Shown here: in pieces, positions 5,528-11,763 of the stretch
Layout of the letters: every line of letters begins with the position of its first letter
Numbering within the stretch: the stretch's first letter is position 1
NCBI GenBank assembly: GCA_016296565.1
Contig: JAEDJB010000042.1
Location: 1 to 13,833 of the forward strand
Origin: Oscillospiraceae bacterium
GTDB taxonomy: Bacteria; Bacillota; Clostridia; Oscillospirales; Oscillospiraceae
Direction of reading: 5' to 3'
DNA length: 13,833 nt
Notes under the pieces: generated by a model
The model's database searches: none
What the model saw: only the letters and a program-made list of their open reading frames with translations
Told to the model about the DNA's origin: nothing
Program-made: the position numbers and the translations under genes

Positions 5528-6433
5528 ATGAGTATTTTTAATAACGAGAGTATTCTGGCCTGGCTGAAATACTTTTCCGATAACACCGACATTGACCTGG
5601 CTTCCGCCCGCATCCTGGACATCACCGGGGACAACAAGAACCTGATGGCCACCGTCCAGGGCAACCGGTCCGTGCTGGTCTTTACCGACGGCAACCATCC
5701 CGAGGTCTTTTATAATATGTGGGACAACGGCATGGGGGACTGCGAGGTGTGGTACAACGAGGGCTCTGAGCCCCAGGGCCCCATGAAGCACAACCTCCTC
5801 TCCGAGATGATCGACCGGGGGGTCAACGTGTCGGCTGCCATGCTTATCAACAACCCCCACGCCTGCACTGCCTACCGCACCGGCATTGACAACAGCCTGT
5901 TCTCTCCCGGCTCCATCCGCTATGTGGCTCCGGAGATCCGGGCGGTGATCATGAACAAGCTGAACCTGGACGAGACGGACAACATGTGCGTGGTCTCCGG
6001 GGAGAGCATCGCCGTGGAGGGCGCCATTGCCGCCCGCCGGGGTCAGATTGTGGCCGTGGAGTACAAGGACGGGGACCGGCGGACCATGGAGGAAAATGTT
6101 CTGCGCTTCGGCCTGCGGAACGTGCTCATTGTGGACGACATGGAGAGCTACTCCCACCGGTGGCCGGTGCCTGACGTTGCCTTCCTGGTGGCCTCCTCCA
6201 AGCTGGACCTGGAGCTGCAGACCCTGGTGCGGGTGAACCCCAAAATCCGTGTGGTGATCTACACCCTGGAGTTCAGCTACATGAGCCGCATCCCCGGCAT
6301 GCTCTGGGACAACGGCATCCAGCCCACGGAGATCATGCAGCTGGAGGTCTCCAAGGTGGGCCGCAAGGACGAGATCGAGGTCCAGCCCGCCCCCTGGATT
6401 TTCTCCGGCCAGGCAGGCCTGGAGCAGCCCTGA
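5528..6433 (+). CDS. Truncated CbiE / degenerate CbiT-like protein (precorrin methyltransferase homologue, probably not a B12 enzyme)
   Basis: A 301-residue protein. Residues about 15-110 resemble the second half of a CbiE tetrapyrrole methylase: SARILDITG, then RSVLVFTDGNHPEVFYNMWDNGMGDCEVWYNEG, the equivalent of the CbiE 'VLTDG...LLEAGLGD..VWVGE' block. Residues about 130-295 resemble CbiT: YVAPEIRAVIMNKLNLDETD, VAVEYKDGDRRTMEENVLRFGLRNV, and a late strand YTLEF. About 100 residues of the CbiE N-lobe, with its GPGD loop, are absent. The CbiT SAM loop (normally D-x-GAGTGS) reads CVVSGESIAVEG, without the glycine pattern. Both methyltransferase activities are therefore doubtful. The SD AAAGGAG supports ATG 5528. 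It shares an operon with the YcxB-like gene; no cobalamin gene is near. The CbiE/CbiT relation is recognised by eye, not by a search. Confidence 0.65.
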   Translation: MSIFNNESILAWLKYFSDNTDIDLASARILDITGDNKNLMATVQGNRSVLVFTDGNHPEVFYNMWDNGMGDCEVWYNEGSEPQGPMKHNLLSEMIDRGVNVSAAMLINNPHACTAYRTGIDNSLFSPGSIRYVAPEIRAVIMNKLNLDETDNMCVVSGESIAVEGAIAARRGQIVAVEYKDGDRRTMEENVLRFGLRNVLIVDDMESYSHRWPVPDVAFLVASSKLDLELQTLVRVNPKIRVVIYTLEFSYMSRIPGMLWDNGIQPTEIMQLEVSKVGRKDEIEVQPAPWIFSGQAGLEQP

Positions 6434-6444
6434 GCAGGGGAATG

Positions 6445-6467
6445 GGACAAAAACATTTGTCCATTTC
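6445..6467 (+). terminator. Weak terminator-like hairpin after the CbiET-like gene
   Basis: GGACAAA (6445-6451) and TTTGTCC (6456-6462) form a 7-bp stem with a 4-nt loop, followed by ATTTC. It is modest in strength and lies just before the next promoter. Confidence 0.4.
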
Positions 6468-6491
6468 TGGAAAAACAGGGAGATTTGCCGG

Positions 6492-6520
6492 TTGACATCG
6501 TTTCAGCAGGCGCATATAAT
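6492..6520 (+). promoter_or_regulatory. Consensus promoter of the oxidoreductase operon
   Basis: TTGACA (6492-6497), a 17-bp spacer (6498-6514) and TATAAT (6515-6520): a perfect match to the sigma-A consensus. Transcription should start near 6527, about 290 nt before the first start codon, leaving room for the T-box leader. Confidence 0.9.
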
Positions 6521-6545
6521 AGCTTTAAAGTGAACAACCAATGAA

Positions 6546-6793
6546 ATGGCGATGATGGAGACAGTAAGCTCTGCGGAACCCCTCAGCGATCCGGGGACGG
6601 TGCAAGCCCGGAGGAAGTAGCGCAGATGGCCGAATATCCCTCCTGAGCTGCATGCCGAACCGCCCTTTGGGGCCAGTAGGCGTTGCCGGATTCCCCCGTT
6701 ACAGGGAGCGCGTATGTTGGTACGCAGGTAACAGGTGGTACAACGAAGATACTTTTTAAGCCTTCGTCCTTTTACGGGGACGAAGGCTTTTTT
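6546..6793 (+). promoter_or_regulatory. T-box leader (specifier UAU/Tyr or AUC/Ile) controlling the oxidoreductase operon
   Basis: Stem I: GGAG (6557-6560) pairs with CTCC (6640-6643) below the specifier loop, which has AGTA (6564-6566 region) on one strand and GAATATCC (6632-6639) on the other. CTGCG (6571-6575) pairs with CGCAG (6621-6625). The distal loop is the typical CCGGG/CCCGG stem with GGTGCAAG. A stem-III-like helix follows: GTTAC (6698-6702) with GTAAC (6728-6732), and GCGTA with TACGC inside it. The T-box is AGGTGGTAC (6733-6741). Antiterminator: AGG (6733-6735) with CCT (6768-6770) and ACGAAG (6743-6748) with CTTCGT (6762-6767) around the bulge UGGUACA. Terminator: a 12-bp stem (6758-6769 with 6778-6789) and six T. 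Bulge base UGGU fits a tRNA with discriminator A73. The specifier directly after GAA is UAU (Tyr); shifted by one base it is AUC (Ile). Confidence 0.92.
6758..6793 (+). terminator. T-box attenuator terminator
   Basis: A 12-bp perfect stem with an 8-nt loop, ending in a T run at 6788-6793. Its 5' arm is shared with the antiterminator, so the two folds exclude each other. Confidence 0.93.
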
Positions 6794-6817
6794 AACGCAA
6801 GTATGGGAGGGAATTCC

Positions 6818-7402
6818 GTGAAGAAACAAGGTTTGGTAGAATTTCGGTGGCATGGCCGGGGGGGTCAGGGGGCCAAGACGGCCTGCCTGCTCCTGGCGGA
6901 CGCCGCCTTTGCCGCGGGCAAGTTCGTCCAGGGCTTTCCCGAGTACGGCCCCGAGCGCATGGGCGCGCCCATCACAGCCTATAACCGCATCAGCGACACC
7001 CGGTGCAGCGTCCACTGCAACATTGACGAGCCCGACTATGTGGTGGTGGTGGACGAGACCCTGCTGGACTCTGTGGACGTAACCCGCGGCCTCCAGGCCG
7101 GGGGCGCGGTGATCGTCAACACCGAGAAAAGCCCCGACCAGATCCGGGAAAAGCTCCGGGGCTGGCAGGGCCGGGTGTGCACCATTGACGCCCGGAAAAT
7201 CTCCGAGGAGACCCTGGGCCGGTACTTCCCCAACACCCCCATGCTCAGCGCGGCGGTGAAGGTCAGCGGCGTGCTGGAGGAGCAGCAGTTCATGGGGGAC
7301 ATGGAGGAGAGCTTCCACCACAAGTTCGCCTCGAAGCCCCAGGTGGTCTCCGGCAACATGGCGGCCCTGAAGAAAGCGTGGGAGGAGGTGCAGGCAGGAT
7401 GA
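6818..7402 (+). CDS. porC: 2-oxoacid:ferredoxin oxidoreductase, gamma subunit
   Basis: A 194-residue gamma subunit of the four-subunit enzyme that decarboxylates a 2-oxoacid with CoA and ferredoxin to acyl-CoA. The family signature HGRGGQGAKTA is at residues 12-22, followed by FPEYGPERMGAPITAYNRIS, typical of the catalytic gamma domain (POR, domain III). The start is GTG 6818, with GGGAGGG (6805-6811) 6 nt upstream. An in-frame ATG at 6803 lacks an SD, and the frame also runs back into the T-box, where it is not coding. The stop overlaps the next start (ATGA), so translation is probably coupled. Symbol usage (porC or porG, or vor names) varies; the substrate is not fixed by this subunit. Confidence 0.92.
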   Translation: MKKQGLVEFRWHGRGGQGAKTACLLLADAAFAAGKFVQGFPEYGPERMGAPITAYNRISDTRCSVHCNIDEPDYVVVVDETLLDSVDVTRGLQAGGAVIVNTEKSPDQIREKLRGWQGRVCTIDARKISEETLGRYFPNTPMLSAAVKVSGVLEEQQFMGDMEESFHHKFASKPQVVSGNMAALKKAWEEVQAG

Positions 7403-7707
7403 AACTGTCCGCAAAAGAGATTACAGAACACAGCACTTGGCAGGAGATGACCCTGGGGGGTGAAATCTACGAGCCCGCCACCTCCAAGCTGGTGAACACC
7501 GGCGCCTGGCGCACCAACACCCCGGTGCTGGACACAGAGAAGTGCCGCAACTGCCTGCTGTGCGTGCCCTACTGCCCGGACAGCTCCCTGCCCGTCCAGG
7601 GGGGCAAGCTGCTGGGCATTGACTACTACCACTGCAAGGGCTGCGGCATCTGCACCGAAGTCTGTCCCTTTGGGGCCCTGTCTATGAAAGAAGGTGGCCA
7701 GGCATGA
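7399..7707 (+). CDS. porD: 2-oxoacid:ferredoxin oxidoreductase, delta (ferredoxin-like) subunit
   Basis: A 102-residue subunit carrying two [4Fe-4S] clusters that pass electrons out of the complex. Cluster motifs are CRNCLLCVPYC (Cys49, 52, 55, 59) and CKGCGICTEVC (Cys79, 82, 85, 89), each followed by Pro as in 2[4Fe-4S] ferredoxins. The N-terminal 45 residues (TLGGEIYEPATSKLVNTGAW) are the usual delta-subunit lead, often reading 'TGxWR' before the first cluster, and are present here. ATG 7399 overlaps the gamma stop by 4 nt, and its own stop overlaps the alpha start by 4 nt. Confidence 0.95.
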   Translation: MKLSAKEITEHSTWQEMTLGGEIYEPATSKLVNTGAWRTNTPVLDTEKCRNCLLCVPYCPDSSLPVQGGKLLGIDYYHCKGCGICTEVCPFGALSMKEGGQA

Positions 7708-8885
7708 ATTATAACGACCGTCTCTCCGGCAACGAGGCCATCGCCTTTGCCATGAAGCAGATTGATCCCGACGTGATGGCGGCCTTCCCCATCACCCCCT
7801 CCACGGAGATCCCCCAGTATTTCGCCCAGTACGTGGCCAACGGGGAGGTCAACACCGAGTTTGTGCCGGTGGAGTCCGAGCACAGCTCCATGTCCGCCTG
7901 CATCGGGGCGGAGGCCGCCGGCGCCCGTTCGGTGACCGCCACCTCCTCCTGCGGCCTGGCCCTGATGTATGAGATGATGTATGTGGCGGCCTCCAGCCGC
8001 CTACCCATCACCCTGGCCTGCGTGAATCGGGCTCTGTCCGGCCCCATCAACATCAACAACGACCACTCCGACTCCATGGGCATCCGGGATGCCGGCTGGA
8101 TTCAGATCTATGCCGAGAACAACCAGGAGGCCTATGACAACTTCCTCCAGGCCATGCCCATCGGGGAGCACCCCGACGTGCGCCTGCCGGTGATGATCTG
8201 CCAGGACGGCTTCATCACCAGCCACGCCCTGGAGAACATCACCCTGCTGGACACCGAGTCCGTGAAGAAGTTCGTGGGGGAGTACCAGCCGGAAAACTAC
8301 CTGCTGAAGAAGGAAAATCCCCTGGCCATCGGCCCCTACGACCTGGGCTGCCACTACATGGAGCACAAGGTTCAGCAGGCGGAGGCCATGAAGCAGGCCA
8401 AAAAGCGCATCCTGGAGGTAGCCGCCGAGTTTGAACAGCTCACCGGCCGCAAGTACGGTCTGTTTGAAGAATACCAGATGGAGGACGCGGAGGTGGCTCT
8501 GGTCCTCATCGGCTCCAGCGCCGGCACCGCCAAGGCGGCGGTGGACACCCTGCGGGAGCAGGGGGTCAAGGCGGGCCTCATCAAGCTCCGGGTGTTCCGC
8601 CCCTTCCCCGCGGAGGAGCTGGCCCAGGCCCTGTCCAAGGTGAAGGCTCTGGCCATTATGGACAAGGCCGAGAGCTTTTCCGACCATGGCGGTCCTCTCT
8701 TCTCCGAGGTCCGGGCTGCCCTGTATGACCTGGAGCCCCGTCCCCGCACCGTGGGCTATGTCTACGGCCTGGGCGGCCGGGACGTGACCCCGGAGCACTT
8801 TGCGGGGGTGTACCGCCGCCTGCTGGACATTGCCGCCGGCGGCGACCTGGGCCCCACCTACACACACATGGGACAGAGGGGGTAA
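7704..8885 (+). CDS. porA: 2-oxoacid:ferredoxin oxidoreductase, alpha subunit
   Basis: A 393-residue subunit with the pyrimidine-binding domain (about 1-235) and the transketolase C-terminal-like domain (about 255-365). Visible blocks are FPITPSTEIPQYF (about 29-41), EFVPVESEHSSMSACIGAEAAGARSVTATSSCGLALMYE (with the Glu contacting thiamine), and VNRALSGPININNDHSDSMGIRDAGWIQIYAENNQEAYDN. These place it in the pyruvate/2-ketoisovalerate class rather than the 2-oxoglutarate or indolepyruvate class (no gamma-alpha fusion). The motif usually read TSSQG is TSSCG here. Pyruvate against branched-chain oxoacid cannot be decided by eye; the T-box upstream favours an amino-acid-linked substrate. The start overlaps the delta stop. 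Confidence 0.93.
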   Translation: MNYNDRLSGNEAIAFAMKQIDPDVMAAFPITPSTEIPQYFAQYVANGEVNTEFVPVESEHSSMSACIGAEAAGARSVTATSSCGLALMYEMMYVAASSRLPITLACVNRALSGPININNDHSDSMGIRDAGWIQIYAENNQEAYDNFLQAMPIGEHPDVRLPVMICQDGFITSHALENITLLDTESVKKFVGEYQPENYLLKKENPLAIGPYDLGCHYMEHKVQQAEAMKQAKKRILEVAAEFEQLTGRKYGLFEEYQMEDAEVALVLIGSSAGTAKAAVDTLREQGVKAGLIKLRVFRPFPAEELAQALSKVKALAIMDKAESFSDHGGPLFSEVRAALYDLEPRPRTVGYVYGLGGRDVTPEHFAGVYRRLLDIAAGGDLGPTYTHMGQRG

Positions 8886-8891
8886 GAGACC

Positions 8892-9830
8892 ATGGAGAGA
8901 ACCTACAATTTTAAACATACACTGGAGAAGAAGGAGCGCTTCGCCCCCGGCCACCGTCTCTGCGCCGGCTGCGGCGCGGGCATCGCCGTCCGGGGGGTGC
9001 TCCGGGCGCTGAAGGAAGAGGACCGGGCCGTGGTGGGCAACGCCACCGGCTGCCTGGAGGTCAGCTCCTTCCTGTATCCCTACACTGCCTATGAGGACAG
9101 CTACATCCACACCGCCTTTGAGAGCGCCGGTGCCAGCCTGTCCGGGGTGGAGGCCGCCTACAAGGCCCTCAAGCGCCGGGGCAAGATTGACGACACGGTG
9201 AAGTTCATCACCTTCGGCGGCGACGGCGGCACCTACGACATCGGCTTCCAGTCCCTGTCCGGGGCCATGGAGCGGGGCCACGACCTGACCTATGTATGCT
9301 ACGACAACGAGGCCTACATGAACACCGGCATCCAGCGCTCCTCCTCCACCCCCCGGTTTGCCAATGCCACCACCTCTCCCGTGGGCACGGCGATTCCCGG
9401 CAAGAGCCAGAACAAGAAGAACCTGACGGACATCATCGCCGCCCACAACGTGCCCTATGTGGCCCAGACCACCTTTATCGGCAACTTCCGGGACCTGTAC
9501 ACCAAGGCCCAGAAGGCTATCTACACCCCCGGCCCCGCTTTCCTGAACATCATGGCTCCCTGCCCCCGGGGCTGGGAGTACCCCACGGAGAAGCTGCCGG
9601 AGATCTGCCGCCTGGCGGTGGAGACCTGCGTCTGGCCTCTCTTCGAGGTGGAAAACGGGGTCTGGCGGTTAAGCTACGAGCCCAAAAAGAAGCTCCCCGT
9701 GGAGGAATACCTGCGCATGCAGGGGCGGTTCCGCCACATGTTCAAGCCCGGCAACGAGTGGATGATCGAGGACGTGCAGCAGAACGTGGACGAAAACTGG
9801 GAAAAGCTGCTGGCAAAGTGCCAGGGCTGA
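8892..9830 (+). CDS. porB: 2-oxoacid:ferredoxin oxidoreductase, beta (TPP-binding) subunit
   Basis: A 312-residue beta subunit holding TPP and one [4Fe-4S] cluster. Cluster ligands are Cys24 and Cys27 (LCAGCGAGI), Cys54 (NATGCLEV) and a Cys in MAPCPRGW late in the protein. The TPP/Mg motif begins GGDGGTYDIGFQ and continues with YDNEAYMNTGIQRSSSTP, the classic beta-subunit block. The SD is within AGAGGGGGTAAGAG, 6 nt of which separate it from the alpha stop. Last gene of the gamma-delta-alpha-beta operon, the same order as the four-subunit POR/VOR operons of Thermotoga and Pyrococcus. A strong terminator follows. Confidence 0.94.
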   Translation: MERTYNFKHTLEKKERFAPGHRLCAGCGAGIAVRGVLRALKEEDRAVVGNATGCLEVSSFLYPYTAYEDSYIHTAFESAGASLSGVEAAYKALKRRGKIDDTVKFITFGGDGGTYDIGFQSLSGAMERGHDLTYVCYDNEAYMNTGIQRSSSTPRFANATTSPVGTAIPGKSQNKKNLTDIIAAHNVPYVAQTTFIGNFRDLYTKAQKAIYTPGPAFLNIMAPCPRGWEYPTEKLPEICRLAVETCVWPLFEVENGVWRLSYEPKKKLPVEEYLRMQGRFRHMFKPGNEWMIEDVQQNVDENWEKLLAKCQG

Positions 9831-9847
9831 CGCAATAAACAACGACG

Positions 9848-9879
9848 CCCCATCGGAGCACTCCGATGGGGTGTTTTTT
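9848..9879 (+). terminator. Terminator of the oxidoreductase operon
   Basis: An 11-bp inverted repeat (9848-9858 with 9861-9871), whose tip must open to form a loop, followed by GTG... and six T (9874-9879), 17 nt after the beta stop. Confidence 0.92.
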
Positions 9880-9902
9880 CGCCTGACAGGGCAGAAGCTA
9901 TC

Positions 9903-10874
9903 TTATTTCCGCAAAACCCCCGCTCTGTGCCGGGCAAACACCTTGGCCGGCAACACGATGCGCCCGGCCAGGGGGAGGAGCTTAACGGTGAGTCCCGGGG
10001 CGGGGCGGCACTCTCCGTCCACGGTGATGATGATGGGCTTTTCCGGGTTGTCTGCCAAGGTCAGCTCCACCGAGCGGCAGCGGTGAAACTCGATATGCTT
10101 TCGCAGCTTGGGGATCACCTGTCCCTCCTGGATGTGCTTTCCCTTCTGGTACAGGGGCAGCATCCGGGCGATGCGCAGCAGGTTGGTTTTGCGCACCACC
10201 ATCACGTCCAGCAGACCGTCGTCCATCCGGCACTCCGGGGCGGCGTGGAAGCCCCCGCCGTAGTAGCCCCCGTTGCAGATGGCGGTCATGAGGCAGTCCT
10301 GGGTGAAGGGCACCCCGTCCAGAGTCAATGTGAGCCGCCGCCCCAGGGGCCCCATCAGCTGCTCCAGGATGGACAGCCGGTAGGCCATCTCCCCGCCGCA
10401 CAGGGGCAGGCGGCGGAACTTGGGGATGCCGTGGGCGATCTGGGCGTCCAGCCCCGCCGAGCAGATGGCCGCCCCCACGCCATACTCCGTCTGCATCAGG
10501 TCAATGTCCAGCTCCCCGCCGGTGAGCTGCCCGGCCAGGTCCAGAAACTCCTCCTTGGTGCCGAAGTTCCGAAGAAAGTCGTTGCCGCTGCCGTAGGGAA
10601 TACAGCCCACGGCGGCGTTTTTGTAGGGGTGCGCCCCGCTGATCACCTCATTGAAGGTGCCGTCGCCCCCCACGGCAAAGAGGCGCACCGGCTCCCCGGT
10701 GCGGGCGTAGTCCTCTGCCAGCTTTTTGGCGTGTCCGGCGTGGGTGGTGCGGGTGATGGCGTAGGTGTCCTGGCCCAGGTCCATCCGGCTGACGGTCTGG
10801 GCCAGGGTCTGGGCCAGGGCGTTGCTGATGTCACGGCCTCCCGCTACGGGGTTTACAATAAACACGCTTTTCAT
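9903..10874 (-). CDS. YegS/DagK-type diacylglycerol (lipid) kinase
   Basis: A 323-residue soluble lipid kinase, expected to phosphorylate diacylglycerol or a related lipid with ATP at the membrane surface. The N-terminal strand and loop MKSVFIVNPVAGG, the nucleotide motif VGGDGTFNE (68-76) and PYGSGNDF (93-100) are the DAGK catalytic signatures. The C-terminal domain has NGGYYGGGFHAAPECRMDDGLLDV, the usual beta-sandwich block of the YegS/Rv2252/BmrU family. ATG 10874 is preferred over an upstream in-frame start at 10958, because GGAGAG lies 6 nt before it and the extra 28 residues are not family-like. It is a single-gene unit converging on the oxidoreductase operon. In Firmicutes such enzymes recycle diacylglycerol from lipoteichoic acid synthesis (DgkB); whether that holds here is not shown. 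Confidence 0.92.
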   Translation of the reverse strand: MKSVFIVNPVAGGRDISNALAQTLAQTVSRMDLGQDTYAITRTTHAGHAKKLAEDYARTGEPVRLFAVGGDGTFNEVISGAHPYKNAAVGCIPYGSGNDFLRNFGTKEEFLDLAGQLTGGELDIDLMQTEYGVGAAICSAGLDAQIAHGIPKFRRLPLCGGEMAYRLSILEQLMGPLGRRLTLTLDGVPFTQDCLMTAICNGGYYGGGFHAAPECRMDDGLLDVMVVRKTNLLRIARMLPLYQKGKHIQEGQVIPKLRKHIEFHRCRSVELTLADNPEKPIIITVDGECRPAPGLTVKLLPLAGRIVLPAKVFARHRAGVLRK

Positions 10875-10929
10875 GGGCGACTCTCCATCCTGCCGGGCGG
10901 TCAGCCCGGGTATTTCTCTCTCTGCCCTC

Positions 10930-10958
10930 ATCATATCGGATTCCGGGCCGCTCCGCAA
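10930..10958 (-). promoter_or_regulatory. Possible lipid kinase promoter
   Basis: On the minus strand TTGCGG (10958-10953), 17 bp, then TATGAT (10935-10930). A moderate match, 55 nt before the start codon. Confidence 0.4.
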
Positions 10959-10971
10959 GGGGGAGACAGAG

Positions 10972-11006
10972 AAAAAGCCCCTCCGCCGGTTTTCCAGCGG
11001 AGGGGC
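10972..11006 (-). terminator. Ferritin terminator
   Basis: A 10-bp perfect stem on the minus strand (11006-10997 with 10986-10977), 10-nt loop, then TTTTT (10976-10972), 18 nt past the ferritin stop. Confidence 0.92.
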
Positions 11007-11023
11007 CAGTGTGACAACGTGCC

Positions 11024-11536
11024 TTACAGAGTCAGAGAAGGTGCGCTGTAGGTCCGGGCGCCCAGCTCAGCGTCCAGAGCGTACAGGCTCTTCAGGTCGG
11101 AGCCGAACAGGTCGAAGCGGCCCAGCAGGTCGTTGGAGTTCTTCTCCTCCTCGCCCTGCTCCTTCACGAACCAATCCAGGAACTGGAGGGTGCGGAAGTC
11201 GTTGGCCTTGATGGCCTCGGCGTAGATGGTGTTGATGAGGGAGGTGACATACTCCTCGTGCTCCAGGGCGGCAGCCAGGGGATCACGGAAGTTGGAGAAG
11301 GTCTTGTCGGGAGCGGCGATGGCTTCCAGCTTGGGGGCTTCGCCGTTGTTCTGCAGATAGGTCAGAAACAGCATGGCATGATCCCGCTCTTCCTGAGCCT
11401 GGATCTTAAACCAGTTGCCGAACCCGTCCAGGTTCTTGGAATAGTAGTAGTTGGAGATGTCCAGATAGAGGTAGGCAGAGTACAGCTCTTTGTTGATCTG
11501 CTGCTCCAGCAGAGCGGAAACTTCTTTCTTCAGCAT
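11024..11536 (-). CDS. ftnA: Ferritin (non-haem, bacterial FtnA type)
   Basis: A 170-residue four-helix-bundle ferritin that oxidises Fe(II) and stores iron as a ferric mineral in a 24-mer. Ferroxidase ligands fall at the same numbers as in E. coli FtnA: Glu17, Glu50, His53, Glu94, Gln127, Glu130, with Tyr24 and Glu49 as well. There is no haem-binding Met of bacterioferritin. ATG 11536 is chosen for AAAGGAG 8 nt upstream; an ATG at 11563 has no SD and would add nine non-family residues. It is monocistronic with a strong terminator, and its promoter region contains a large inverted repeat (see there), suggesting redox- or iron-linked control. In an anaerobe it probably also protects against iron-driven oxygen damage. 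Confidence 0.94.
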   Translation of the reverse strand: MLKKEVSALLEQQINKELYSAYLYLDISNYYYSKNLDGFGNWFKIQAQEERDHAMLFLTYLQNNGEAPKLEAIAAPDKTFSNFRDPLAAALEHEEYVTSLINTIYAEAIKANDFRTLQFLDWFVKEQGEEEKNSNDLLGRFDLFGSDLKSLYALDAELGARTYSAPSLTL

Positions 11537-11579
11537 GGGATAAGCTCCTTTCTTAAATTCCATTTGCTATTGTGGTTTT

Positions 11580-11639
11580 ACTATAACACTGAAAACTGGG
11601 GGTTTCCGTGATTTTGTCACAATGCTTTTCCCAGTTTTC
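11580..11639 (-). promoter_or_regulatory. Ferritin promoter: extended -10 with nested dyads centred near -41
   Basis: On the minus strand TGT-TATAGT (11588-11580) is an extended -10 without a recognisable -35. Upstream is a perfect 10-bp inverted repeat, GAAAACTGGG (11591-11600) with CCCAGTTTTC (11630-11639). Inside it is GTGA-N5-TCAC (11608-11620). With a start near 11573 both centres (11615 and 11614) fall at about -41/-42, where class II activators bind. Confidence 0.5.
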
Positions 11640-11699
11640 CGGGGTTATTAACGGGAAATACTCGTTCTGCGCATTATGATGGCACAAAGCCGGTGGGTT

Positions 11700-11738
11700 G
11701 TCAAGCCCCTTGACGGCCGGGCCTGCCTGTGTCAAAAT
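11700..11738 (+). promoter_or_regulatory. Probable promoter of the alpha/beta hydrolase gene
   Basis: TTGACG (11710-11715), 17 bp, CAAAAT (11733-11738); the -10 is weak. The -35 lies in the perfect inverted repeat GTCAAG-ccc-CTTGAC (11700-11714), a possible operator. Confidence 0.5.
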
Positions 11739-11763
11739 GAAAACAGAAGAGAGGAGGAGCGCC

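Noticed and set aside
6546..6793. Cobalamin riboswitch, suggested by the neighbouring CbiET-like gene
   Set aside because: No B12-box-like sequence was seen, while the T-box sequence, antiterminator, terminator and specifier loop are all present.
6683..6817. Upstream in-frame extension of the gamma subunit into the leader, including ATG 6803
   Set aside because: It overlaps the T-box antiterminator and terminator; ATG 6803 has no SD, while GTG 6818 has GGGAGGG at proper spacing.
8001..9446. 481-codon minus-strand open frame opposite the alpha and beta subunits
   Set aside because: A mirror of GC-rich codons; Val/Gly/His/Leu-rich with no domain. The plus strand encodes clear enzyme subunits.
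9927..11051. 374-codon plus-strand open frame opposite the lipid kinase
   Set aside because: Shadow of a GC-rich gene; it also crosses the ferritin terminator, and no protein family is recognisable.
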